NCBI RefSeq assembly: GCF_007066085.1
Contig: NZ_CP041405.1
Location: 124,001 to 188,000 of the forward strand
DNA length: 64,000 nucleotides
Source: Paenibacillus thiaminolyticus
GTDB taxonomy: Bacteria > Bacillota > Bacilli > Paenibacillales > Paenibacillaceae
Reading direction: 5' to 3'
In this document: positions 42,398 to 51,647 of the stretch, piece after piece
How positions within the stretch are numbered: position 1 is the stretch's first letter
Layout of the letters: every line of letters begins with the position of its first letter
Notes under the pieces: generated by a model
Told to the model about the DNA's origin: nothing
The model's input: only the letters and a program-made list of their open reading frames with translations
Database searches by the model: none
Made by a program: the position numbers and the translations under genes

Positions 42398-44239
42398 ATG
42401 AAGGCGAAATCTGAAATGTCGGGGCTGCTGCATATTGCCGGAGAGAAAAAAGGGTTACTAACGGTCGCCTGCCTTTTTTCCATCCTGTCGAGTTTGCTGC
42501 AAATCGCTCCTTTTGTCGCGGTATACAAAATTGTCGAGGAATTGCTGATGAATGCGCAGCGAATGGAGGGGATCGATAAAGATCTCATCCTGTATTGGGG
42601 CATCTTTGCCTTTCTAGCTTTGATAGGGGCGTTGATCACGTTATATATCGGCGTGATGTGTTCTCATATCGCGGCGTTCAACATCCTCTACCGGCTGCGA
42701 GTGAGGCTGGCCGATCACGTCGCCAAGGTGCCGATGGGCTATCATACGAAGACAGCGACGGGAGAATTAAAAAAAATTATCGAGACGAGTGTCGAGAAAA
42801 TCGAGAAATTCATCGCTCACCAGCTTCCGGATATCGTATGCGCCGTCGTGATCCCGCTGCTGCTGATCGGCTATTTATTCTGGCTCGATTGGCGGATGGC
42901 TCTCGTGCTGCTTGTTCCTATCGGCATCGGCTTATGGCTGCAGGCCCGCCTTTTTGCAAGCGCCAGCGGCCAGCAAGCTTTTCGCGATTTTCAATTCGCG
43001 GTGGAAGAGATGAATGCGACCGGCATCGAATATGTGCGGGGGATGCCTGCCGTGAAAATATTCGGGATTCCGGCGGATTCCTTTTTGACGTTCAAGCAAG
43101 CCGTTGCCCAGTATCGAGATATTTCGCTAAAGGTTACGGAGCTTTTCAAAACGCCCTACAGTCTGTTTTTCGTTCTTGTCAGCTCTTTATTTACGTTCAT
43201 CGTGCCAATCGGTATTTTGCTGGCCAGCGGCAATTCCGGAAATCAAGCCTTTGCCATTACGTTCATTCTGTTCCTGATTATTACGCCTAGCTTATCGGTG
43301 CCTTTATTGAAGCTGATGTATATCGGAGGCGGGATGAGAGAGATTGTGGAAGGCAATAAGCGGATTGAAGCTGTGTTCTCCGAAGCGGTCGTGGCAGAGC
43401 CGGCTTCGCCCCGAGTACCTGCGTCGTATGATATCACCTTTCAACACGTATCCTTTGCCTATGAGAAGCAGGGGAGCAAAGATTTTAAACCGGTATTGAA
43501 CGGCATTGATTTTGTCGCTAAAGCGGGGGAAATGACGGCGCTCGTCGGTCCATCCGGCGGCGGAAAATCGACCATCGCCAATCTGCTGCTTCGCTTCTGG
43601 GACGTTCAGGAGGGCGTCATTGCGATCGGCGGCGTGCCGATTCGCGAGATGGGCACGGAGAAGCTGATGGACATAGTCTCGTTCGTATTCCAGGATGTTC
43701 ATCTTTTCTACGATACAATTGAAGCGAATATCCGGATGGGCAATACGGCAGCGCCGATGGAAGATGTCATTGCGGCCGCGAAGACGGCTTGCTGCCATGA
43801 ATTCATTGTCAGACTGGAGCACGGGTACGATACCAAAATCGGAGAAGGAGGGACCTATTTGTCAGGCGGAGAGGCGCAGCGGATCGCGATTGCCCGGGCC
43901 TTGCTGAAAAACGCGCCGATCCTGGTGCTGGATGAAGCGACCGCTTATGCGGATGCCGAGAACGAGAAGAAGATCCAGCAGGGCCTGGCCGAACTGGTCA
44001 AAGGCAAGACCGTCCTCATCATTGCCCACCGCCTGTCTACCATTCGCGCGGCGGAACAGATTCTGGTCGTGAAGCAGGGAGCCATCGTCGAGCGGGGAAC
44101 GCATGACGAGCTGCGCGTCTTGAACGGGTTGTTCGAGCAGATGTGGCAAGCTCATATCAACGCGGCGTCATGGAGACTGGGAGCGGGAGACAAGCTGCCG
44201 GGACGGGCGGAATGCTGCACAGGAGGGCGGAACGGATGA
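42398..44239 (+). CDS. ABC half-transporter (permease-ATPase fusion), YbtP/IrtA-like
   Basis: A 613-residue protein with six N-terminal helices (about 15-300) and an ATPase domain from about residue 345: Walker A ALVGPSGGGKSTIANLLLRF, Q-loop FVFQDVHLFYDTIEANIR, signature YLSGGEAQRIAIARALLK and Walker B ILVLDEATAYADAENE. Exporter-type folds with this sequence style (YbtP/YbtQ, IrtA/IrtB) import iron-siderophores. Its final 30 codons run past the usual end and overlap the next gene start by four bases. AGGTGAG precedes the ATG. Confidence 0.88.
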   Translation: MKAKSEMSGLLHIAGEKKGLLTVACLFSILSSLLQIAPFVAVYKIVEELLMNAQRMEGIDKDLILYWGIFAFLALIGALITLYIGVMCSHIAAFNILYRLRVRLADHVAKVPMGYHTKTATGELKKIIETSVEKIEKFIAHQLPDIVCAVVIPLLLIGYLFWLDWRMALVLLVPIGIGLWLQARLFASASGQQAFRDFQFAVEEMNATGIEYVRGMPAVKIFGIPADSFLTFKQAVAQYRDISLKVTELFKTPYSLFFVLVSSLFTFIVPIGILLASGNSGNQAFAITFILFLIITPSLSVPLLKLMYIGGGMREIVEGNKRIEAVFSEAVVAEPASPRVPASYDITFQHVSFAYEKQGSKDFKPVLNGIDFVAKAGEMTALVGPSGGGKSTIANLLLRFWDVQEGVIAIGGVPIREMGTEKLMDIVSFVFQDVHLFYDTIEANIRMGNTAAPMEDVIAAAKTACCHEFIVRLEHGYDTKIGEGGTYLSGGEAQRIAIARALLKNAPILVLDEATAYADAENEKKIQQGLAELVKGKTVLIIAHRLSTIRAAEQILVVKQGAIVERGTHDELRVLNGLFEQMWQAHINAASWRLGAGDKLPGRAECCTGGRNG

Positions 44240-45975
44240 ATCGGTACCTTTACAATATATCAGGGGGGAATCCCCGGAGCTTATGGCCGTCCAGCTTGGC
44301 AGCGCTTCTGGATGGATTTGCCAAAATCATACCCGCTGCGCTGCTGATCGATATCATGAATACGATTTATATCTCGTTCGCGCATCCGGAGACGGGCTTG
44401 AATAGCGGGCGTTTGTGGGCGGTCTGCGCTATTTTGTTCGCTTGGCTGCTCGTGTCCTATGCGGCATGCTCCTTGCTGTATGACAAATCGTTCAAAGCGG
44501 CTTACCGTCTGGCGGCATCCGGCCGGCTGACCTTTGCCGAGCATTTGCGGCATTTGTCGCTGGGGTATTTCGGCAAGCGCGACCCGGGGGATATGACGAA
44601 CTTGCTGTTAAATGACTACGGGCAAGTCGAGCATACAATCTCCCACAATGTTCCTCAGCTTATCAGCGCCGTCCTGCTGCCATTTTTGGCCGTGGCCGGA
44701 CTCGTTTTTCTCGACTGGAGAATGGCGTTGGCCATGTTCATCGCCGTTCCGTTCGGGGCGCTGCTGCTGTGGCTGACAGATGCGCTTCAGGCGCGTCTGA
44801 GCGAGAATCATGTTCGGGCCAAAAATGAGGCCGCCAGCCGGCTGCAGGAATATTTGACCGGGATTCGCGAGATTAAGGCTCACCATATGGGCGGGGAGCG
44901 GTTCGAGAGGCTGCGTCTCTCCTTCGAACGGCTGATGCGGGCATCAATCCGGCTGGAAGGCGTAGTAGGCCCCGTGATGATGGGCGCGATGCTGCTGATC
45001 CGTTCCGGGATGACGATCATGATCTTGGCCGGGAGCTATTTGCTCGCAGGCGGAACGCTGTCGCTGCCCGTCTTTCTTCTTTTCCTGCTGGTGGGGACCC
45101 GAATATTCGATCCGTTGACCGTCGTGCTGATGAACTATGGGGAAATGCGCTATTCCGCCCACAGCGCGCAGCGCATTATGGAGGTGCGGCAGGAGCGGCC
45201 AATGGAGGGAACGAGCAGTATCGATCCGCATGGGACGATTGTATTCGACCAGGTCACCTTCGGTTATGATGCCGGCAAGCCGGTCCTGCGCGACTTGTCC
45301 TTTACGATCGAGCCGAATACGATAACCGCTTTGGTGGGGCCGTCAGGCAGCGGCAAGAGCACGGTGACGCGCTTGATTGCCCGCTTCTGGGATGTTCAGC
45401 AGGGGGCGATCAAGATTGGCGATCAGCCCATCCGGCAGGCCGACCCCGAGAAGCTGTTGCAGCATATTTCGATGGTGTTCCAAGATGTGTATCTATTCCA
45501 GGACACGATCGGCAACAATATCCGAATCGGGAACATGGAAGCGTCGCAAGCGGAGATCGAGGAGGCGGCCAAGCGCGCTTGCTGCCATGAGTTCATCTCG
45601 CAATTGCCGCAGGGCTATGACACGCCTGTAGGAGAAGGCGGCTCGACGCTGTCCGGCGGCGAGAAGCAGCGGATATCGATCGCCCGCGCCTTATTGAAGA
45701 ACGCGCCGATCGTGCTGCTCGACGAAGCGACGGCCTCGCTCGATCCGGAGAATGAAGCGGCAGTTCAGCAGGCGATCAATGAACTGGTCGCCGATAAGAC
45801 CGTCATCATTATCGCGCACCGCTTGAAGACGATTCAACATGCGGACAAGATCCTCGTGCTTGATCAGGGCCGACTCGTCGAAGAAGGCATGCACCCCGAA
45901 TTGGCGGCCCACGCGGGATTGTATGCGAACCTGTGGGGCTTGCAGCAGGATGCCGACGGGTGGCGGGTGAAATAA
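44236..45975 (+). CDS. ABC half-transporter (permease-ATPase fusion), YbtQ/IrtB-like
   Basis: About 579 residues, again six helices followed by an ATPase domain with [60 protein letters not shown] and VLLDEATASLDPENE. I place the start at ATG 44236 (MNRYLYNISGG), where AGGAGGG lies nine bases upstream and the ATG overlaps the previous stop (ATGA); the frame is open further upstream but unsupported. It forms the second half of a likely heterodimer; iron-siderophore uptake is inferred. Confidence 0.88.
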   Translation: MNRYLYNISGGNPRSLWPSSLAALLDGFAKIIPAALLIDIMNTIYISFAHPETGLNSGRLWAVCAILFAWLLVSYAACSLLYDKSFKAAYRLAASGRLTFAEHLRHLSLGYFGKRDPGDMTNLLLNDYGQVEHTISHNVPQLISAVLLPFLAVAGLVFLDWRMALAMFIAVPFGALLLWLTDALQARLSENHVRAKNEAASRLQEYLTGIREIKAHHMGGERFERLRLSFERLMRASIRLEGVVGPVMMGAMLLIRSGMTIMILAGSYLLAGGTLSLPVFLLFLLVGTRIFDPLTVVLMNYGEMRYSAHSAQRIMEVRQERPMEGTSSIDPHGTIVFDQVTFGYDAGKPVLRDLSFTIEPNTITALVGPSGSGKSTVTRLIARFWDVQQGAIKIGDQPIRQADPEKLLQHISMVFQDVYLFQDTIGNNIRIGNMEASQAEIEEAAKRACCHEFISQLPQGYDTPVGEGGSTLSGGEKQRISIARALLKNAPIVLLDEATASLDPENEAAVQQAINELVADKTVIIIAHRLKTIQHADKILVLDQGRLVEEGMHPELAAHAGLYANLWGLQQDADGWRVK

Positions 45976-45994
45976 GGCAACGCGTGTTCCATAG

Positions 45995-46030
45995 AAGCTC
46001 CCTGAAGCCTTGGCGGAGGAGCTTTCTTTA
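45995..46030 (+). terminator. Terminator after the ABC half-transporter pair
   Basis: AAGCTCC (45995-46001) pairs with GGAGCTT (46018-46024), followed by TCTTTAT. Confidence 0.6.
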
Positions 46031-46131
46031 TCATCGGCGTGTCTCATATGGCGAAGAAGCAGGAATAGCCGGACATCATGCAGGAAATAATTGAATTAAC
46101 TTCTAAGAATCTGGTAAAAAGGGGTCGCTGC

Positions 46132-46530
46132 ATGAATTGGTCTGCATGGTCGATGGATCGAGTTCTTATTTTGTTTGTCAGTCTGGCGTTTCTCTTGATG
46201 AGCATCCAGGTGACAATGTTTCATTATCGCCAAAATTTTCACCATAAAGCGATGTGGGTGCCCGTGTTTCTCTCCCCCCTATTTTTCATTGCCGGGATCG
46301 TGTTGACCTGGTATAACCAGGCCTGGCTTGCCGCTCTGTTCCAGGTGCTGATGTGGCTTGGCTTGATATCCGGCCTGATCGGCTTTTATTTTCATTTCCG
46401 CGGAGTCGGGATTCGGGTCGGGGGATGGGCCTTGCGCAATTTTATGATTGGTCCGCCCGTCATCCTCCCGCTCATGTTCTCCGCGTTAAGTGCGCTTGGC
46501 TTGGTTGCGATGTACTGGAAGGTGGGCTGA
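46132..46530 (+). CDS. Four-helix membrane protein in a dehydrogenase operon
   Basis: About 132 residues with four hydrophobic helices (VLILFVSLAFLLMSIQVTMF, VFLSPLFFIAGIVLTWY, LAALFQVLMWLGLISGLIGF, VILPLMFSALSALGLVAMY). I use ATG 46132, with AAAGGGG upstream. The gene is followed within three bases by a gluconate-dehydrogenase subunit 3-type gene and then a GMC oxidoreductase. It has no heme-binding CXXCH motif. Given its position it may anchor the dehydrogenase to the membrane, which is inference; no family is recognised. Confidence 0.7.
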   Translation: MNWSAWSMDRVLILFVSLAFLLMSIQVTMFHYRQNFHHKAMWVPVFLSPLFFIAGIVLTWYNQAWLAALFQVLMWLGLISGLIGFYFHFRGVGIRVGGWALRNFMIGPPVILPLMFSALSALGLVAMYWKVG

Positions 46531-46533
46531 CCG

Positions 46534-47130
46534 ATGGCACAGCATAGTCATTATCCGTCTTTTGATGTGATGAAGGAACGGCATGAATGGGATGACCATA
46601 CCCAGAGCATCGTGATGTCCCGCGCCAAGCCGAACAATGTCCTTCACTTTTTAACACCGCCTGAGGCCGGCATGATCCGGCGCATTGGCTCGCTGCTCGT
46701 CGGCGATGAGACGCCGGAAGCGCTTGATTTCGTGCTTGTTCACATCGATCGGACGCTGCATCAATCCCCCGGGGAGAGCCAGCGCAAGACGGGCGTTACC
46801 GAAGCGCCGAAGCTGCTTCGTGCGGGACTCCATGCACTGGAGCAAGCAGCTCAAGCCTTGCACTCTTCCTCTTTTATGGACCTGAATGCGGCTGAACAGA
46901 AGCAATATTTGCAAGATATGAGCCAATCCGCTGCCAAGCCCATAGGGATCTGGAACGGCATACCGCAAGCCGAGCTGTTCAGGAAGCTGTTGAATCTGAC
47001 GGTCGAAGCGTACTGTTCTCACCCGAAGGTATGGTCCGACATCGGATACGCCGGTCCGGCCTATCCGCGGGGATATGTCCGCACGCAGATGGGACAATTG
47101 GATCCATGGGAGGCTCAGCCGGAACAATGA
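46534..47130 (+). CDS. Gluconate 2-dehydrogenase subunit 3-family protein
   Basis: A 198-residue protein of the small-subunit family that accompanies membrane GMC dehydrogenases. LHFLTPPEAGMIRRIGSLLV, with APKLLRAGLHALEQAA, and the C-terminal LTVEAYCSHPKVWSDIGYAG plus AYPRGY are the family's conserved blocks. Twin-arginine or Sec signal is not evident. Its end overlaps the GMC gene start by four bases (ATGA), implying fixed stoichiometry. Confidence 0.83.
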   Translation: MAQHSHYPSFDVMKERHEWDDHTQSIVMSRAKPNNVLHFLTPPEAGMIRRIGSLLVGDETPEALDFVLVHIDRTLHQSPGESQRKTGVTEAPKLLRAGLHALEQAAQALHSSSFMDLNAAEQKQYLQDMSQSAAKPIGIWNGIPQAELFRKLLNLTVEAYCSHPKVWSDIGYAGPAYPRGYVRTQMGQLDPWEAQPEQ

Positions 47131-48701
47131 TGAACCGAAAATATGCGAACGAAGAAGTGGATGTCGTCATCGTGGGCGCGGGCGCCGCAGGCGGCGTACT
47201 GGCCAAAGAATTAAGCGAAGCGGGCATGAGCGTGGTCGTCCTCGATGCCGGGCCATTCCGCGATCCGCAGAAGGATTTTGCGAGCGATGAGCTGGCGATG
47301 AGGAACCTGGGGTGGCAGGATACTAGAATCGTGGACGGGAAGGACCCATTGACGATGGGGCACAACAATTCCGGCCGCGGGATCGGGGGCGGAACCGTTC
47401 ACTTTACGGCGGTGTTTTTGCGGTTCCACGAGGCGGATTTCAGAGCAAGAACGCTGGATGGCGTGGCGGAGGATTGGCCGATCGGCTATCACGACCTGGA
47501 AAGATACTATGCGAAGAACGAAAAGGAAATTGCCGTATCCGGACCGAAGTATTTTCCGTGGGGCAACTATCATGGACCGTATCCTTATCCGGAGAGGGAG
47601 CCGCTCAGCCCGAACGCGTACATGTTCATGAATGGCTGCGACAAGCTCGGCATCCGCTCCTCAGTCGCTCCGCTCGCGATTCTGTCCGCGCCGTTCGAGG
47701 GCCGCCCGCCTTGCATCAACCGGGGCTTCTGCAATCAGGGCTGCATGCCTGACGCCAAGTTCAGCACGCTCATCGTTCATATCCCGAAAGCGATCCAAGC
47801 CGGTGCCGAAGTATTGGCCGATTGCATGGTGACCCGAGTCATCATGGGCACGGACGGGAGGGCGAAGGGAGTCGCTTTCATTCATGAAGGGAAATCGTAT
47901 GAGCAAAAAGCGAAGCTCGTCATCTTATCCGCCTACGTGGTCGAGACGCCGCGCCTTCTGCTCAACTCGGCGACCGCGCAATTCCCCGACGGGCTGGCGA
48001 ACAGCAGCGGCTGGGTCGGGAAGGCCGTCATGGTCCACAGCAGCCACGACGTCTATGCCAAATTCGACAACGAAATCAGATTGTATAAAGGCACGCCTGT
48101 GCTGGCTACAACCCAGGATTTCTACCGGACCGACCCGAACAATAACTTTGTGCGCGGATATACCCTTCATTCTCACGGGGCGCGGCCGCTCGAGTTCGCG
48201 AGCGGGATCTCGAAGGCCGAGGGAGGTCCGGTGTGGGGGGAACGGTTACGGGAGACGCTGCTCGATTACAACCATTATGGAAGAGTCACGTTGGTCGGCG
48301 AAGTGCTGCCCCATCCGGAGAACCGGGTAACCTTAGCGGATGAAAAAGACGAGTACGGCCTGCCCCGCGCCAAAGTCACCTTCAGTTACGGCGATAACGA
48401 TCGCAAGCTGATTGACCATGCGGTCGCCAATATGAAGGCCATTCTCGACGCCGCAGGCGGCAAGGCCGAATTCGTCATTCCGGACAGCGCCCATATGATG
48501 GGGGGGTGCCGCATGGGGAATGATCCGGAGTCATCGGTCGTCAACTCCTATGGACAAACTCATGACATCCCCAATCTGTTCGTCTGCGACGCGAGCATCT
48601 TTGTCACGTCTGGCGCTGGCAACCCGACGAACACCGTCATGTCATTGGCGCTCCGAACAGCCGACTATATTAAGGAAAAGGCAAAGAAAATGGAGTTGTG
48701 A
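47127..48701 (+). CDS. GMC family oxidoreductase, membrane dehydrogenase large subunit
   Basis: About 524 residues. The FAD-binding motif is EVDVVIVGAGAAGGVLAKEL; GRGIGGGTVHFTAVFLRFHE and INRGFCNQGCMPDAK follow. The C-terminal catalytic region has SAHMMGGCRMGNDPESSVVN and GAGNPTNTVMSLALRTADYI. It oxidises a polyol or sugar acid, with the small subunit; the third partner is usually a multiheme cytochrome, which is absent here. ATG 47127 overlaps the previous stop; GGGAGG lies 13 bases upstream. A terminator follows. Confidence 0.88.
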   Translation: MMNRKYANEEVDVVIVGAGAAGGVLAKELSEAGMSVVVLDAGPFRDPQKDFASDELAMRNLGWQDTRIVDGKDPLTMGHNNSGRGIGGGTVHFTAVFLRFHEADFRARTLDGVAEDWPIGYHDLERYYAKNEKEIAVSGPKYFPWGNYHGPYPYPEREPLSPNAYMFMNGCDKLGIRSSVAPLAILSAPFEGRPPCINRGFCNQGCMPDAKFSTLIVHIPKAIQAGAEVLADCMVTRVIMGTDGRAKGVAFIHEGKSYEQKAKLVILSAYVVETPRLLLNSATAQFPDGLANSSGWVGKAVMVHSSHDVYAKFDNEIRLYKGTPVLATTQDFYRTDPNNNFVRGYTLHSHGARPLEFASGISKAEGGPVWGERLRETLLDYNHYGRVTLVGEVLPHPENRVTLADEKDEYGLPRAKVTFSYGDNDRKLIDHAVANMKAILDAAGGKAEFVIPDSAHMMGGCRMGNDPESSVVNSYGQTHDIPNLFVCDASIFVTSGAGNPTNTVMSLALRTADYIKEKAKKMEL

Positions 48702-48716
48702 TAAAGAAGTAACCTC

Positions 48717-48750
48717 ACCCCTTTCGCACCGTTGCGGAAGGGGTTGCTGC
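48717..48750 (+). terminator. Terminator after the GMC oxidoreductase gene
   Basis: ACCCCTTTCGCA (48717-48728) pairs with TGCGGAAGGGGT (48733-48744), a perfect 12-bp stem, then TGCTGCTTT. Confidence 0.8.
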
Positions 48751-48924
48751 TTTATTGTAGACCTCCCTTTTCCTGGGCAAGCAATCGGTGTTTTTCCCCA
48801 GCATAGTTCCCGGGACGCATCGAAAACAAGACGAGACTTGGTATGATATAAACGAAAGGCATCGCGGTCTGTTCAATAATGAATGGATAGGCCAAGAGAC
48901 TTCCATAGCAAAGGCGGTTCAAAC

Positions 48925-49656
48925 ATGTATATCGTATCTCAACGGCTGGTTCCGGTTCCGTCCGGTGTCATTTGCCAGGCCGAGCAAGACATGCAGGTCG
49001 CTTTACCCGACGGCTACAGCCGCTTCCTTCAGCAATACGGCGAAGGGACATACAGGGGATGGTTCAATATCCACTCGCCGGATCCTGACGTATTGCCTCC
49101 GTTCGCCGAATACGATCTGTGGGAGCATAAGGAGACAAGTCCGATCACCCAGGAGCAGCTTTGCCAATGCGTGGCTATTGGGACAACCATTGATGGCGAT
49201 TTCCTGGCCGTGCATCCGCAGGCGGAGGGGCTCGTGTGGCTGCCGAGGCATTCGGAGACGATCCGGTTCATATCGCCCGAAGCTGCATCCTATACGGAGA
49301 CGGTGGATCGAATCTATCAAGAGACGTTCGGCGCTGCCGAGTCGGCTGTCCCGGCTTATTTCGAACCGTGGAATGAGACGACACAACACGCCTTTTTTCT
49401 ATTCACTCCCGAGAACGGCAGCAGTCTGAGCTTGCGCGAGCTGGGAACACGCTGCCGGGACTTTTTCCAACCGGATCTGCTGATCGACAATGAACATACC
49501 GGGATGAGCTTCATCCTGGAACTGGGCGGCTACATCCGGTTGAATTATGCCTATGGGCGGGAGGTTGCAGTGTTCTATGAAGAGGAAGCGGCCGAGCTAT
49601 TCGGGGAGATTGCCCATTTTCTGCGGAGCAATCATTGCCGCCCAGCTCCATTGTGA
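48925..49656 (+). CDS. SMI1/KNR4 (SUKH) family protein, probable immunity protein
   Basis: About 243 residues. The SUKH core is visible: ALPDGYSRFLQQYGEGTYRG then WFNIHSPDPDVLPPFAEYDL, and the acidic C-terminus YGREVAVFYEEEAAELFGEI. SUKH proteins neutralise polymorphic toxins or secreted nucleases. I use ATG 48925, preceded by AAAGGCGG. It begins a run of four immunity-type genes on the same strand (48925-51590) with only short gaps. Confidence 0.78.
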   Translation: MYIVSQRLVPVPSGVICQAEQDMQVALPDGYSRFLQQYGEGTYRGWFNIHSPDPDVLPPFAEYDLWEHKETSPITQEQLCQCVAIGTTIDGDFLAVHPQAEGLVWLPRHSETIRFISPEAASYTETVDRIYQETFGAAESAVPAYFEPWNETTQHAFFLFTPENGSSLSLRELGTRCRDFFQPDLLIDNEHTGMSFILELGGYIRLNYAYGREVAVFYEEEAAELFGEIAHFLRSNHCRPAPL

Positions 49657-49688
49657 GCTTCAGGGCCTCAAGGGGGAAGCACTTATCC

Positions 49689-50135
49689 ATGATGCATAAG
49701 GAACAGGAAATTACGGCTAGGATTATCCGCCTGCTGCAGCACACGTCCATCTACGATGACTCCTATGAGAACATGGTGACACAGCCTTTTCAACAAGACT
49801 ATATCGGCGATCTCAGCCCCTGTGTGCGCATTCGAGATCATGCGTATGAGCTGGTTATGTATGAACGAGGCGTGCAGATGCTACGCAAATCGACCAAAAA
49901 TGTGGATGACGTCATCTATTGGATTTTGGAAGATACCGTAAGCACAATCGCTCATGTCAAGCTGCTGCACAAGTACAAGGCGGACAATGTGAATACCCGC
50001 TTGCGATACACAAAGGAGATTATTCAGGAACTGACAAGCACGGTGAATCAGGCCTTCCATGACATCGGCGGTATATATGAAGAATGGCATAAGGCCGGCA
50101 GGCGGCGCGAGCTGGAATCCAACCGTTCGTTGTGA
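49689..50135 (+). CDS. Imm63-like immunity protein (tentative)
   Basis: About 148 residues. The sequence opens with EQEITARIIRLLQHTSIYDD and contains PCVRIRDHAYELVMYERGVQ followed by DDVIYWILEDTVSTIAHVKL, consistent with the Imm63 group of predicted immunity proteins as I remember it. AAGGGGGAAG precedes ATG 49689. Its neighbours are SUKH proteins, which supports an immunity role. The target toxin is unknown. Confidence 0.6.
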   Translation: MMHKEQEITARIIRLLQHTSIYDDSYENMVTQPFQQDYIGDLSPCVRIRDHAYELVMYERGVQMLRKSTKNVDDVIYWILEDTVSTIAHVKLLHKYKADNVNTRLRYTKEIIQELTSTVNQAFHDIGGIYEEWHKAGRRRELESNRSL

Positions 50136-50194
50136 AGCGGATTTCCGCTGTTTTCGAATGAGAAGTTATATTGTAGAGAGGGGTTGGGCTAACA

Positions 50195-50593
50195 ATGGTG
50201 TCGCTAGATTACATATGGAATGCCGTACATAGAGAACTTTTCTTTGAAAAAATATTTTCAGCGGACATCGATTGGGATGGACAATTAGACAGACGCGACA
50301 CGGGGGAATTCGATAAGAATTGGATCTCGAACCATGAAGTCGTGCAAAATGCCGGGGACCCCATGTTTCCCGACTCGGAAATTGACAAACTGCGGGAATT
50401 CGCATGTAAGAAAGTCTTCGCCATCACGCAGAACCCCGATCTGGCGGGGTATGTGTCCGATGATTTCGGATTGATCGGAGAGGCTGTGCAGAAAAATGCC
50501 GTGACGCCCTGGATTAAAGGACTGATCAAGGATTATATAGAAGGAACATTTCCGATATCTTCGAGAGTAGACGAGAACGGAACCGATGAATAG
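50195..50593 (+). CDS. Small acidic protein in the immunity array
   Basis: A 132-residue acidic protein: VSLDYIWNAVHRELFFEKIF, then DIDWDGQLDRRDTGEFDKNW, and AITQNPDLAGYVSDDFGLI near the middle. It has no signal peptide or membrane segment. I do not recognise the family. A GAGAGGGG stretch lies upstream of the ATG. Its place between Imm63-like and SUKH genes, with ten bases to the next start, suggests another immunity protein. Confidence 0.6.
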   Translation: MVSLDYIWNAVHRELFFEKIFSADIDWDGQLDRRDTGEFDKNWISNHEVVQNAGDPMFPDSEIDKLREFACKKVFAITQNPDLAGYVSDDFGLIGEAVQKNAVTPWIKGLIKDYIEGTFPISSRVDENGTDE

Positions 50594-50603
50594 AGGTGAC
50601 AGC

Positions 50604-51590
50604 ATGAACCAAGAACTGGTGAAGCATTTTGGAAAAGTTGATTTTGCTGATTTCTGGAACGATAGCGAGTATGCATTAGAGGAATATGTTGGCGAGCCGC
50701 CGACAGACGAGCTTATCGCTTCTATCGAGGAGGAGCTGGGATATAAGCTGCCTGCGTCTTATATTGCGCTCATGAAGCAGCATAATGGCGGGGTGCCGGT
50801 GGATACCTGCTTCCCGACAGAGGAAGCCGCTTTCTGGGCAGAAGATCATATCGCCATTACCGGCATGATGGGCATCGGGCGCGAGAAACCGTATTCTCTA
50901 TGCGGGGAGTTCGGCAGTCCTTTTATGATAGAAGACTGGGGCTATCCCGACATCGGCGTGGTCATTTGCGACTGTCCTTCCGCCGGGCATGATGTCGTGA
51001 TGCTCGACTACCGGGCATGCGGCAGGGACGGGGAGCCTGCCGTCGTCCATGTCGATCAGGAACTGGACTATGCCATTACGCTTCTGGCGCCGAACTTCGC
51101 CGCCTTCATTCAAGGGCTGGTGAATGAGGAGGTATTCGATACCTCCGAACAGGACAAGCAGGAGGACTTGCGGATAGTGGCCCATGGCCAATTTTCACCG
51201 CTGCTGTCCGAACTGTGCGCCCATGCTGACGAAGTGGCGGATATCGAAGGCGTCATTCGAACCATCTGTACAGACATCGTTGAAGACAAGGGGTATTTTG
51301 CTTTTCACGCGGATGAGCGCTCCATACTGATGTACGATCTGCAATTCTGGCTGTATACGAAGACGTATCCGGAGACAACCCGAGAGCAGTATCTGGCCAA
51401 CTACGAGAAAATGATCGCCTTCGGCGGAGCCTTCAGCACAGGAGGCTATGCGCCAGCCTTTATTACCGACTGGCTGGACGCCCGGCTGCAGCAAGGCCAG
51501 ATTACGGACAGCAGTGGTATTCTGCGCTTGACGCCCGCCGCAGCGGAGGAGTTGATTGGGCAACTGAAAGCGGTTGGTGGGGCTTCCTGA
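50604..51590 (+). CDS. SMI1/KNR4 (SUKH) family protein, probable immunity protein
   Basis: About 328 residues. The N-terminal SUKH domain is well preserved: TDELIASIEEELGYKLPASY, IALMKQHNGGVPVDTCFPTE, GSPFMIEDWGYPDIGVVICD then CPSAGHDVVMLDYRACGRDG. The C-terminal 120 residues (LRIVAHGQFSPLLSELCAHA onwards) are an added helical extension of unknown role. The ATG 50604 has GAGGTG upstream. Family knowledge points to immunity against a polymorphic toxin; none is encoded nearby. Confidence 0.85.
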   Translation: MNQELVKHFGKVDFADFWNDSEYALEEYVGEPPTDELIASIEEELGYKLPASYIALMKQHNGGVPVDTCFPTEEAAFWAEDHIAITGMMGIGREKPYSLCGEFGSPFMIEDWGYPDIGVVICDCPSAGHDVVMLDYRACGRDGEPAVVHVDQELDYAITLLAPNFAAFIQGLVNEEVFDTSEQDKQEDLRIVAHGQFSPLLSELCAHADEVADIEGVIRTICTDIVEDKGYFAFHADERSILMYDLQFWLYTKTYPETTREQYLANYEKMIAFGGAFSTGGYAPAFITDWLDARLQQGQITDSSGILRLTPAAAEELIGQLKAVGGAS

Positions 51591-51647
51591 TTCCAGGTCA
51601 CTTCATTTCCATTGTGCGAATGCTTCGTTTTTCAATCGTTCTTAATT

